Shown here: positions 19,459 to 30,761 of the stretch, piece by piece
Numbering within the stretch: position 1 is the stretch's first letter
How the letters are laid out: each line of letters opens with the position of its first letter
DNA from: Malassezia japonica
Taxonomy: Eukaryota; Basidiomycota; Malasseziomycetes; Malasseziales; Malasseziaceae
Assembly (NCBI RefSeq): GCF_029542785.1
Contig: NC_083371.1
Span: 930,001-994,000, forward strand
Direction of reading: 5' to 3'
Length of the DNA: 64,000 nucleotides
Notes under the pieces: generated by a model
The model's database searches: none
Seen by the model: the letters and a program-made list of their open reading frames with translations, nothing else
Told to the model about the DNA's origin: nothing
Program-made: the position numbers and the translations under genes

Positions 19459-22400
19459 ATGGCATCGCTCACTAGCGACGACGTGCACGTTCAGGTAACG
19501 CACACAGCGGGTATCACCCGACTGCTTTATCTTCCCAAGGCTGCGCCTGTTGAGTACGTCTCTATCAAGTGCTAACGCAGACGTCTTGTCACGGCAGGCG
19601 AGGACCATCTCGTCCGTATTCTTCCCTCAGAGGCGACGGCCTCGGATGTGAACCCTGTGGTAATCGAAGAGGCTACGCGCCCAATGACATGGGTGGATGC
19701 CGATGCACAATACCTCGTCACAGCGTCGGAAGACGGCGCAGTGCGCCTGTACAAGCACGAATCGGCTGAGCTCGTGCATATCATCCGCCGCGAAGTACTG
19801 CCCGTGCGCTGCGTCGCGATGGAGAGCGCAAGCCGTGCGGGTGCGTCTCCCCGTACTGCGGTCTGCTCTGACGAGCTGATCGTCCGCGTGGTGAATGCTG
19901 CCGATCCTCGCAACATTACGCTTCTCACGGGACACACGCGTGGCGTCCGCGCGGCGAGCTGGAGCCCCGCACTCTCGCTCTTGTTGACGTGCGGTGCAGA
20001 TGGTGATATTCGCGGCTGGGACATGTCGGGAAACGAGCCCCAGTGCGTCAAGGTCATTTCCAACCAGCTTCCTGCGCTGCGTCCCGAGAGCGAGTTCTCG
20101 TCGCAGGTCTGCTGGCATCCGTCCGGTGCCGTGTTTGCGGCGCCTCTCAAAACACAAGAGGTTGCCCTGATTCGAGCACCGATCAGTGCAGAAGAATTCC
20201 GTGGCGAACACGTTTGGGAAACGGTTGCTGTGCTGGGCGCTTCAAACGGAACGACCTCGGCTGAACAGCGCATGCCTAGCGGCCTGATCTCTGCCATGTC
20301 GTTCTGTCCCAATGGTCGGTACTTGGCTGTGGCGACAGAGGATAACCAGGTGACGGTCTGGGCGCTGGATTCGCGCCGTGTCTTGCGGACGCAGCAGGCC
20401 GAAGGCATCGTTACCGGCCTCAGTTGGCACCCCACGAAAGACATGCTGGCATGGACTGATATGCAGGGCCAGCTGGTGCGCTGGGATACTGTCATTGGTA
20501 CCACGCTGCCCAGTCCTTTTGAAGAGCTGCAGTTTGCGAGCGCCCAAGCAGAGGAAGAAGCACCCGAAGAGGATCTCGACCACGAGCTCGACGACCTGTT
20601 TGATGACACGCCGCTGGACGAGCCTGCGGCAGTGGAGCGCCCGACGCGCCAGCGTCCCAGTGCGCGTGCCGACGCGCCTGGTCTTGTCCAGAATGTGTTC
20701 CAGCCGGCGTCGACCCCGATGGAAGCGCAGCGGCGCTACTTGAGCGTGTCGCCTCTCGGCACTCTCACCGCTGTGGACCAAGATACGCACCAGACGATCT
20801 CCTTTGAGTCGTACGACACGTCGCAGCGCCGGAATTTCCGCTTTACCGACCACTATGGCTACAAAATGGCGAGCATGGCCGCACAAGGCATCCTCTTTGC
20901 GTGTGAGGCCGAGTCGGGCAGCCCCAGCAGTGTATTCTACCGCCCCTTTGACGACGTGCCTGGCATCCAAACTGAGTGGTCGATTAATCTTGCGGCGAAC
21001 GAGAATGCCGTGGCCGTGGCACTGGGTGGTATTGCGAATGCTGGCTCGCATGCGGATGTGCTCGTCGGTCCTGGCGGCGTTGTGGACGAAGGCCGGACGA
21101 CCGCTGCGACGGCGGTCGTTGCGACGTCACAAGGCTATCTGCGCTTCTTTGGCACAAGTGGTATGCAGGTCTATGTGTGGGCGCTCGGACTCCCGGTCGT
21201 GACGCTGGTAGCGAGCGCGACATCGGTGCTGGTCGTGTACCGCTCGGCGAATGCTGCGTCGAACCAGGTGCACCTCGAGTACCTGTTGATTGAGCTGTCG
21301 CAGCTTGCGACGATGCAACAAGGCACTGTACCGCTCCCCCCCAATGCAACGCTCTCGTGGGCCGGCTTCAACGAGCTCGGTGCGCCGTGCCTCTTTGACT
21401 CAACTGGGACGCTCTTTGTGTTGGACCGTGCATGGCGCCCCGGCCAAGGGCGCTGGGTGCCTGCGCTGGACACGGCGCAAGCCTTGCTTCCGACACGCAG
21501 CGACCAAGACGACGACGAAGCAGTGCGTGTTCCCCGCGTCCGCTGCTGGCCGATCGGCGCGACGGCGACGCACCTGCTTGGCCTGCTCCTCCCTACGTCA
21601 CAAAAGTACCCCAGCGTCAGCGGCCCCCGGCCCATGGTCCAGGAGCTGGCGCTGTCGCTGGTTCTCGCGCAGCGCGACAGCACGGCGACGCCGCTGGAAG
21701 AAACCGCGCTGCGCACGTCGCTCCTTGCGAATGCGACACGCGACGCGCGCGCTGCGACCGGCGACATGAACCTCGGCCCGGCCGGCCTGCCTGCAGACCG
21801 CGCGGACCCCGTCGCCCAGGAGATCGAGGCAGACAAGGCGCTGCTGCAGCTCATTCAGCTCGCGTGCAAGGCCGACCGGTACGCACGCGCGCTCGACGGC
21901 TCGCGTGCGCTGCATTCCGAAGCGACGCTGGATGCCGCGTTGAAGATCGCCTCCTTCTTCCACCTGCCGAGTTTGGCGGACCGTCTCGAACTGGTTCGTG
22001 CGCCGCTGGCCGTGCGAAAAGAGCTCGAAGAAGAGACGACGGACCGTGCGTGCGGAGTGGATGCCCTACTCCGCAACACGGCGCGCCTCCCTGTGCCGAC
22101 CGCAGCGCCGGCGGTGAGCGAAGCGCCGGCGAACCAAGACTCGCGCTCGGCGCTCCTCCAGCAAGGCTTTGTCCCCCGGCGCTCCTCGAGCGAGGTGCAT
22201 GGCCGTTCGGCGCTAGCGCGCGAAGGCCTTGCGCAAAAGCAGGTCGCCGATGAGTCGCCTGCGCCGGTGCCCAGCAGCACGCTGTCCTCGCTGGAGCCGA
22301 CGCCGAGTGCCGACGACACACTGCCGACGCCCGCGCCGGCGATCCGCACGAACCCCTTTGCGCGGACGCACTCGGTGGCCAAAGAGCGCCAGCTGCAAAA

Positions 22401-22632
22401 GAGCCAGTCGTTCTTTGATCGTGTCGAGGCGCCGACGAAGCGCAAAGCACCCGAAGAGGAGCAAGGCACTCCGGAGAAGCGCGCCGCATCTGGGCGGCAG
22501 TCGACGCTGGCGAGCTTTGCGTATGCACCGTCGATTCCGTCGGTGCCGCCATCGTCGGGCGTGCCCCCCCCGTCTGCGCCGGGTACCGGCGAGACGCTGG
22601 CTGGTGCGTCCGATTCGGAGCCCGAATCCTAG
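19459..22632 (+). CDS. CTF4: Replisome adaptor Ctf4/Mcl1/AND-1
   Basis: Exons 19459-19553 and 19581-22632 (intron 27 nt) give 1048 residues. Splicing joins PVE to RLVTAGEDHLVRILPS, restoring the first WD blade. Domains: N-terminal WD40 propeller (about 1-330), central SepB/Ctf4 propeller region (NFRFTDHYGYKMASMA onward, about 440-800) with a helical segment (LLQLIQLACKADRYARALD), and a disordered Pro/Ser-rich C terminus. The protein trimerises and couples the CMG helicase to DNA polymerase alpha and other replisome clients; it also supports sister-chromatid cohesion. The far C terminus (RAASGRQSTLASFAY) looks like a PCNA-interacting motif (QxxLxxFxx), which I infer from pattern alone. Stops of CTF4 and SER1 are 6 bp apart. 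Confidence 0.9.
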
Positions 22633-22638
22633 TTACGT

Positions 22639-23850
22639 CTATACCTTAGCAAACTGTTCCATGACCGCCACGAGCGTCTTGGCGTCTTCCAGCGTCGAAG
22701 CGTTGTAGAACGAAGTGCGCAGACCGCCGACCGAGCGGTGTCCCTTGACCTGGACGATGTGGTGTTCGCCACAGAGCTTGATGAACTTGGCCTCGGCCTC
22801 GTCCGACGGCTCGCCGTTCGCGCCGAGCACGCGGAACGTAATATTCATCTTGCTGCGATAGTCGGCGTGGGCGACGAGCGGGCGGAAGGTCGACGAGTGC
22901 GCGTGCAGCGCGTCGTACACGATCCTGCTGCGCTCCTCGGCGCGCTGCTGCGCGCCTGGAACACCGCCCTCGTCCAGCAGCCTGCGGAAGACCAATGCCG
23001 AGACGTAGATCGGGAACATGGGTGGCGTGTTGTATAGCGATTCATTGTCCACCGCGTTCTTGTACACGAGCGTCGTGGGAATCAGCGGCGTGTACGACGT
23101 GCGCACCGCATCAGGGTCCACGACCAGGTCGCGGCGCACGACGGCCATCGTCAGACCGCTCGGGCCAATGTTCTTTTGCGCACCAAAGTAAACCACGGCG
23201 TGCTTGCGCACGTCAATCGGGCGGCTGAGAATGTTGGACGAGCAGTCGGCCACGATCGGCACGCGCTCGCGGTAGGCCTGCGGCAGGCGCGCGATAAAGT
23301 CCTGAGGCAACTCGAAGCCGCCGATAGTCTCGTTGTCGCAGTAGTAGAGCATCGCCGGCGCTTCGTCGACCGGGCTCAGCTTCCACTCCTCCGGCGGCGG
23401 CACCTTGGCGTTCGTGTCCGAGATGATCGGGCGCATGTCGCAGGCGATGTTCACACGCGGCGTGAGGCGCTGCGCCTCTTTGATCGCCTTGCTCGACCAC
23501 GCTCCGCTCACGACGTAGTCCACCGGGGGCGTGCCCTGGTACGAGGGGTTGCGTGCGGCGTGTGCAGCAAGCATGTTGAGCAACGTCGCAGAGAACTGCT
23601 CCGTGCCGCCGCCCTGCAAAAAGAGCACCGCGTACTCCTCGGGAATGTCGAGCAGCTTGCGCAGGTTGTCCTCGGCCTCCTGCAGCAGGTTCTTGAAGGT
23701 GGACGAGCGGTGGCTCAGCTCGGTAAGCCCCATACCCGTTCCTTCATAGTCGATGATACCACGTGAAGCCTCCAGAAGCACAGGGGTAGGCAGCGTCGAG
23801 GGGCCAGCGCCCAGGTTGATGGTCTGATCGCGCGCAGCCGTCGAAGACAT
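22639..23850 (-). CDS. SER1: Phosphoserine aminotransferase
   Basis: A single-exon gene of 403 residues from ATG 23850-23848. It converts 3-phosphohydroxypyruvate and glutamate to O-phosphoserine and 2-oxoglutarate in serine synthesis (PLP-dependent, class V aminotransferase). Visible features: N-terminal NLGAGPSTLPTPVL, TGMGLTELSHRSSTF, the PLP-pocket GGTEQFSATLLN, VADCSSNILSRPID, and the PLP-binding Lys226 in YFGAQKNIGPSG. The C terminus MRPI... GHRSVGGLRTSFYNA is typical. The gene is divergent from TFG2 with 53 bp between the ATGs. Confidence 0.96.
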   Translation of the reverse strand: MSSTAARDQTINLGAGPSTLPTPVLLEASRGIIDYEGTGMGLTELSHRSSTFKNLLQEAEDNLRKLLDIPEEYAVLFLQGGGTEQFSATLLNMLAAHAARNPSYQGTPPVDYVVSGAWSSKAIKEAQRLTPRVNIACDMRPIISDTNAKVPPPEEWKLSPVDEAPAMLYYCDNETIGGFELPQDFIARLPQAYRERVPIVADCSSNILSRPIDVRKHAVVYFGAQKNIGPSGLTMAVVRRDLVVDPDAVRTSYTPLIPTTLVYKNAVDNESLYNTPPMFPIYVSALVFRRLLDEGGVPGAQQRAEERSRIVYDALHAHSSTFRPLVAHADYRSKMNITFRVLGANGEPSDEAEAKFIKLCGEHHIVQVKGHRSVGGLRTSFYNASTLEDAKTLVAVMEQFAKV

Positions 23851-23903
23851 CGTAGTGTGGAGTCACCGGTAGAAGCTTAGTCAGCACCATCCCACCGACG
23901 GCC

Positions 23904-25099
23904 ATGTCCGCCTTTGAGGACGACGTCGAGGCGATCCCCGAGCCTGCCACCGAGCCGAGCACTTCGGCGTTGCGGCACAATAACCCGGACCGTGACCTCT
24001 CGCCAGAGCCCGACCAGGACCTGAACACCTCCCGCGGTGCACACCAGGTCTGGCTCGTCAAGGTCCCCAAATTTCTCATTGACGGATGGAGCCAGGTGCA
24101 CCAGGACGATGTGCGCCTCGGCACGGTGCGCGTATACGAGTACGTTCCTACGCTAATCCAGCCCCGACAACGAGGGAAACCAGCGCATGGAGCTGCTGCT
24201 CCCAGACGGCCCCCAGCCCGCGATTCCGGTCACGGACCCGAGCCAGCGTGCACAGTACAGCCACGTCCCGCGTGCCTACGATATGCGGCTCACGTCGAGC
24301 ACGCAGGATACGTACGTGAAAAATTTGTACGCGTTCCAGGAGCAGCTCCTGGATGACGACGAGGGCAGCGATGCCAACGACGACGACGATGTGGCGGAAA
24401 TGAGCGCGACCGACTTTTACCGCAAGCGCGCCCTCGGCGCGGGGCCCGCCCGTACGCCGAACAAGAAGAAACGTACGTTTCGAAACTTACCCAGGTGTCA
24501 CTGCGCTCACCGGCACCGTGTCGAACGAAACCGCACTGCAGCCGAAGCGCACGATGCCGGTCAAGGCCGAGTCCAAGAAGCCGATGCTCGGCTCGCGCTC
24601 GCTGATCACGCCCGAGTACCGCGAGATCCTCCGCAACCGCCACAAGAGCTCGACGACGCCAAAGCGCAGCGTCAAGATGATGGAGGAGTCGGACGCGGGT
24701 GTGAACAATATGCTTGCTGCGGGTGTCGGCAAGGGCCACGTCAAGTCGCGTGCGGCGAACCTCGTGGCGCAGGCCTCGCAGGCGCGCTCGAACCAGCCCC
24801 CGGAGAAGTTTGCGCGTATGCCCCGCAACGAACTGCTCGACCTGCTCTTTACGCTCTTTGACCGCTACAAGCACTGGTCGCTCAAGCGGCTGCGTGAGGA
24901 GACGCAGCAGCCGTACGACTACCTGCGCCAGGTCCTGCAGTCGATCTGCGACCAGCACCACAACGGGCCGTACGCAGGTACGTGGAGCCTGAAGCGGGAG
25001 TACAGCGAGGCACGGCGCGAGGAGCCATCGTCTAGCGCCGCGCCCGCGCCGCCAAAGTCAAAAGAGGGCGAGGATGCCGACATGGAAGACGTGATCTGA
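23904..25099 (+). CDS. TFG2: Transcription factor IIF beta subunit (RAP30/Tfg2)
   Basis: Exons 23904-24139, 24162-24472 and 24495-25099 give 383 residues; both introns are 22 nt. The N-terminal dimerisation domain starts VWLVKVPKFLIDGWSQV and continues across intron 1 as VRVYDPDNEG. Intron 2 joins KKKR to VTALTGTVSNE, matching the GVTGLSGTV-like block of the family. The C-terminal winged helix is RMPRNELLDLLFTLFDRY, then WSLKRLREETQQPYDYL, then GPYAGTWSLKREY. TFIIF binds RNA polymerase II and helps it join the promoter complex. An acidic patch (DDDEGSDANDDDD) interrupts the middle, as in other fungal Tfg2. Confidence 0.93.
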
Positions 25100-25116
25100 T
25101 GCCTATCATACATATA

Positions 25117-25944
25117 TTACATAGCCCGAGCCACGCTCGGTTCGTCGTACTGCACCCAAGGACTGCTGTCGTACTGGTCGAGGCCGAGGCCTCCGCGGCC
25201 GCTGCGCACAAACATCTCGATCTCGTGCACGAGATGCTGCGCATCATTCGCATTGCCAATCCACTCGGTAAGGCGCTCTTTCACCGCGTCGGAGCGCACG
25301 TCCACGTGGGACAGGAGCGCAGGGATATAGAACGAGAGAAAGGGGATATCAAGGTGCGGCCACACTTGCAGCTCGCGCTGCAAAAAGACGGACAGCAGCC
25401 GCGCATAGGTGGGGTTCGCCCGGAAACCTGCCGGGCCGGGGTAGGGCCGGTACTTGGTATACCGATTCGACGCGACGTGTTTCGCGTAGGATTGGTGGCG
25501 GTAGATACGCCGCCGCTTTTCAAGCGCTTGGTTCATCTTACGCCGGTGTCTCTGCTCTTCGCGCCGGCGCAGATTTTCGAGATTCGTGCGGGGATCCGTG
25601 CAGGGGACGGCTGGGCGGCCGGGCGCCTCGTCCTCTTCCACCTCTTCGTCTGGTTCCGAGTCGGGCTGCGGCGGCGGCTTGTCCGTCACATAATGCAGTG
25701 CAAACTTGTGCACGGTCGGATCGAGGTTATGCAGGATATAGGGACCGAGTGGCGTGACGCAGAGGGGGCACGTCTTTTTGGTTAGCTGGGTATCGATCCA
25801 TTCTACAATGCAATGGAAGCAAAAGCACGAGTGAAAACACCGCGGAAGGACGCAGCGGTCCGATACTGGCTCGAGGCATATTGCGCAGTTCTGCTCGTCA
25901 AACTGCACGGCAGAAATATCCGGAGCGGGCGCCTCGTCGTCCAT
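25117..25944 (-). CDS. RING-finger E3 ligase, Topors-like
   Basis: A single-exon gene of 275 residues from ATG 25944-25942. The N terminus carries a C3HC4 RING: CAICL, then CFHSCFCFHCI, then CPLC. A linker rich in acidic and Arg residues follows. The C-terminal domain (FLQRELQVWPHLDIPFLSFY, then LTEWIGNANDAQHLVHEIEMFV) resembles the C-terminal block of Topors-type ligases, which act as ubiquitin and SUMO ligases near chromatin in animals. The RING is certain; the Topors link is by remembered pattern and should be checked. The ATG is 65 bp from the divergent RRP36 start. Confidence 0.7.
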   Translation of the reverse strand: MDDEAPAPDISAVQFDEQNCAICLEPVSDRCVLPRCFHSCFCFHCIVEWIDTQLTKKTCPLCVTPLGPYILHNLDPTVHKFALHYVTDKPPPQPDSEPDEEVEEDEAPGRPAVPCTDPRTNLENLRRREEQRHRRKMNQALEKRRRIYRHQSYAKHVASNRYTKYRPYPGPAGFRANPTYARLLSVFLQRELQVWPHLDIPFLSFYIPALLSHVDVRSDAVKERLTEWIGNANDAQHLVHEIEMFVRSGRGGLGLDQYDSSPWVQYDEPSVARAM

Positions 25945-26009
25945 CCTTCGCCATGGACGCGCACGACATCCGCCACTTTAAGTGCTGACTAAAGAAAATT
26001 GGGACGACC

Positions 26010-26135
26010 ATGCAATCCATGTCGAAAAAGTCGGGGCGTGCGCACTCGCCGCCGCAGGAATGGCACCAAGACGAGATGGACGACGTGGACGACGTAGAGA
26101 GCGGCAGTGAAGATGTCGATGACAGCGATGTGGAA

Positions 26136-26167
<32 letters not shown>

Positions 26168-27284
26168 AGACGAAGACGAAGACGAGGTCGAAGGGCCGGG
26201 GTACGCCCAGTTTGTCGACGAAGACGAGCTCGAAGACGACCAAGAGTCGGACGAGTCCGAGGCGGAACCCGAATCGGACGCCGAGTCCGAGTCCGAGGTA
26301 TGTATCTGCGCTCACCCAGACACAATTGCGAAAGGGTACGCAGTCCCACTCACACAGAAATCGAAGCAGTGCCGTTTGCCAAGCTCCTCAAGGCCCGCCG
26401 CGCGATGCACGAGAAGCGCGACGACCAAAGTGCTGTGGACGACGATACCCTGCGTGCTCGCCGCGAAGCTGCCAAGCAGCAGCTGCGCAATATGGACGTC
26501 CACAAGCCTGCGCCCTCGAAGGACACCGAGTCGAAGCGCCGTGCGGTGCTCGAAGCACGCGAGCACAAGAGCGCGCCGACCGTCATGTCGTCGCGCCGCC
26601 CCGTGTCGCGTGCGCGCCAGGTCGTCGAGCCGATCCAGCACGAGAAGCGGCGCGATCCCCGCTTCGACTCGCTGTCGGCGGGCCCTGTGAACTTGGACTT
26701 GCTCGGCAAGTCGTACAAGTTCCTGCCAGAACTGTACGAAACCGAGCTCAAGTCACTCCGCGACACGCACAGCAAGCTCAAGCGCATGGAGGCGCACCAC
26801 GCTGGGCCACACGCCAAGAGCGAGCAGGCGCTGCGCATTCGCGAGGAGCGCCAGAACGTCGAGCTTGCGCTGCGCCGCGCCGAGAGCCAGCGCAACGAGC
26901 GCCTGCGCCGCGACACGGAGCGCTCGGTCAAGTCGAATATCAAGAAGGAGAACCAGCGCCGAGTGGACGCCGGCCTCCGGCCCTACTTCCCCAAGAAAGG
27001 TATGTGCCGCTACTTACCCAGCCGAACGCGAGGCCCAAGTGCTGCGCCACAAGTACGAGCACCTCTCGGGTGGCAAGGAGGGCAACACGTCGGCCGCCGT
27101 CAAAAAGGCCATGGAGCGCAAGGTGCGCAAAGACGCCCAGAAGGACCGCAAGTCGCTCGATGCTGCGCTGGGCGGTGGGTCGCGTACCGACCTTGGCCCG
27201 CCCAGCCGCGGCGGATCGGCGCGCCTGGCGCCGGGCGGACACACGCCGAGCGGCCCGCCGCGCAAGCGGGGCCGCCGCGGCTAA
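26010..27284 (+). CDS. RRP36: rRNA biogenesis protein RRP36
   Basis: Exons 26010-26297, 26320-26335, 26358-26999 and 27022-27284 give 402 residues. All three introns are 22 nt and the second exon is only 16 nt. The joined protein reads ESETQLRKEIEAVPFAKLL across the micro-exon, giving the conserved entry to the Rrp36 domain. Features: an acidic Asp/Glu-rich N terminus (about 1-95), SSRRPVSRARQVVEP, KRRDPRFDSLSAG, YKFLPELYETELKSL and a long basic coiled region ending RRVDAGLRPYFPKKAERE. Rrp36 is an SSU-processome component needed for early pre-rRNA cleavage to 18S in the nucleolus. The tail after the last intron (KKAMERKVRKDAQKDRK) is typical. Confidence 0.92.
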
Positions 27285-27349
27285 TAATTGCCATAGCTCG
27301 CGTCGCCCCACGCACGGATCTCACGTGGAGGTTGCCCTGAACGTCGAGG

Positions 27350-28056
27350 ATGGGCGCCTCGAGCTCGAAAGGCCCGCAGATCACGAAGCAGGACCGTGCG
27401 GTGCTGGAGTAGGTCATCGAAACTTATACAGTCTGAAAATCCAGCGCGACCGCGTGCGGCAATACCAGGTCAAGGTAGGCCGGCGCACTGACCCAGTTGC
27501 AACATGTCCTCGACCAAGAGTATGCGATCGCGCGCGACGCCGTTGCGCGTGGCGACAAAATGCGCGCCAAGGTCGCACTGCAGCGGCGTGCGTACCAACG
27601 CGGGCTCATTGAAAAGACCGACCAGCAGCTCGCAACGCTCCAGGGGCTGGTAGGTGCCTTGGCTCACGCAGGTGTCTACGATCGAGTTTGCGCAGCTGGA
27701 GCAGAGCATCATGTATGGCTTGGAGCAAGGCAACCAGGTCCTAAAAGAAATTCACAAGGAGGTCAGCATCGAGCGCGTAGAAGAGCTCATGGACCGCACC
27801 GCCGAAGCGCAAGATTACCAGCGGGTAGGTGCTCTGGCTCACGCAGGAAATCGACGAGCGGCTTGCTTCGCAGCTCACCGCCGACGAGCAGGAGGAGGTC
27901 GAGAACGAGCTGGCAGCACTCGCCGCCGAGGCCGCCAAGCCCACACGCACACTGCCAGAGGCGCCGACGACGCCCGCGATGCCTGCGGCGCCGACTTCAG
28001 TGCCAACGGTTGCTTCTTCAGAGCAGAACGACGTAGCAGAGCTACAGGAAGCCTAA
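27350..28056 (+). CDS. VPS20: ESCRT-III subunit Vps20/CHMP6
   Basis: Exons 27350-27408, 27432-27474, 27497-27649, 27672-27824 and 27847-28056 give 205 residues (CHMP6 is about 200). Introns are 23, 22, 22 and 22 nt. The N terminus MGASSSKGPQITKQDRAVLD has a myristoylation-ready Gly2, as in Vps20. Then come KIQRDRVRQYQVKLQ, LQRRAYQRGLIEKTDQQL, STIEFAQLEQSIMYGLEQGN and the helix IERVEELMDRTAEAQDYQRE. Vps20 nucleates Snf7 polymerisation on endosomes for multivesicular body formation. A CACGTG box lies at 27322-27327, 22 bp before the ATG. Introns 3 and 4 are almost identical in sequence and the exons on either side are both 153 nt. Confidence 0.94.
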
Positions 28057-28132
28057 GAATCGTACAGGAATACCGTCATGTATAGGGGATCAAAAGGCCA
28101 AGGCCTCGGGTAATATCGTATGCGCAAACCCA

Positions 28133-28742
28133 TTACACAGCGCCAGAGCCGACGTGCGCCGCAGCGTGCGTCTGGCCGGTGGCAACATCCTGGGTCACCT
28201 CGATGTGGCCCTGCTTGGTGTTGCCCGTGAGATCACGGCGCTTCTTGTAATCCTTGATCGCGCTCTTGATCGCATCCTCCGCAAGCATAGAGCAGTGGAG
28301 CTTGACCGGGGGCAGCGAAAGTTCGCGAGCCACCTCGGTGTTCTTGATAGCGCTAGCCTCATCGAGAGTGAGGCCCTTGACACGCTCAGTCATGTAGCTG
28401 GAGCTGGCAATCGCCGAGCCACAGCCAAAGGTCTTGAACCGCACATCCTCAATGATACCGGCTTCGTTGACCTTGATGCTGAGCTTCATCACATCGCCAC
28501 ACGCCGGCGCACCGACGAGGCCGATACCGATGTCCTGATCGGTCTTGAGGAAAGAACCCACCTGATCGTTAGCATCTCGTATCATTTCTTGGTATACGTA
28601 CATTGCGCGGGTTGTTGTAGTGGTCGAGCACCTTTTCGTGGTACATGCGGGCATGGCGCGGGGCGGCAGCCAGGGCAGCACCCGAAGCGCGCATCATGCG
28701 GCCGCGCACCATAGAAGTAGCCATATTCGTAAGAAGCGTCAT
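28133..28742 (-). CDS. ISU1: Mitochondrial Fe-S cluster scaffold Isu1
   Basis: Exon 1 is 28742-28602, the intron 28601-28562 (40 nt, the longest in the window) and exon 2 28561-28133; 189 residues. Splicing gives YHEKVLDHYNNPRNVGSFLK, the conserved IscU N terminus. Cluster ligands are visible as Cys in GAPACGDVM, TFGCGSAI and LHCSMLAED, and the LPPVK motif bound by the Ssq1/HscA chaperone is present. The first ~30 residues are Arg/Ala-rich and fit a mitochondrial presequence. Two in-frame starts exist, at 28742 and 28724; the second (MATSMVRGRMM) is also plausible. The C-terminal tail after YKKRRD is longer than in yeast Isu1. Confidence 0.95.
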
Positions 28743-30657
<1,915 letters not shown>

Positions 30658-30761
30658 CCTGTAGGAGAGAAAACGACGACGCGGCGGTCGTTCACCACGT
30701 GACTTTGTCTTCCGACCCCAAGTCGAGTGGAGGACGGGCGTGGCGATTTTTTTTGGACAAA

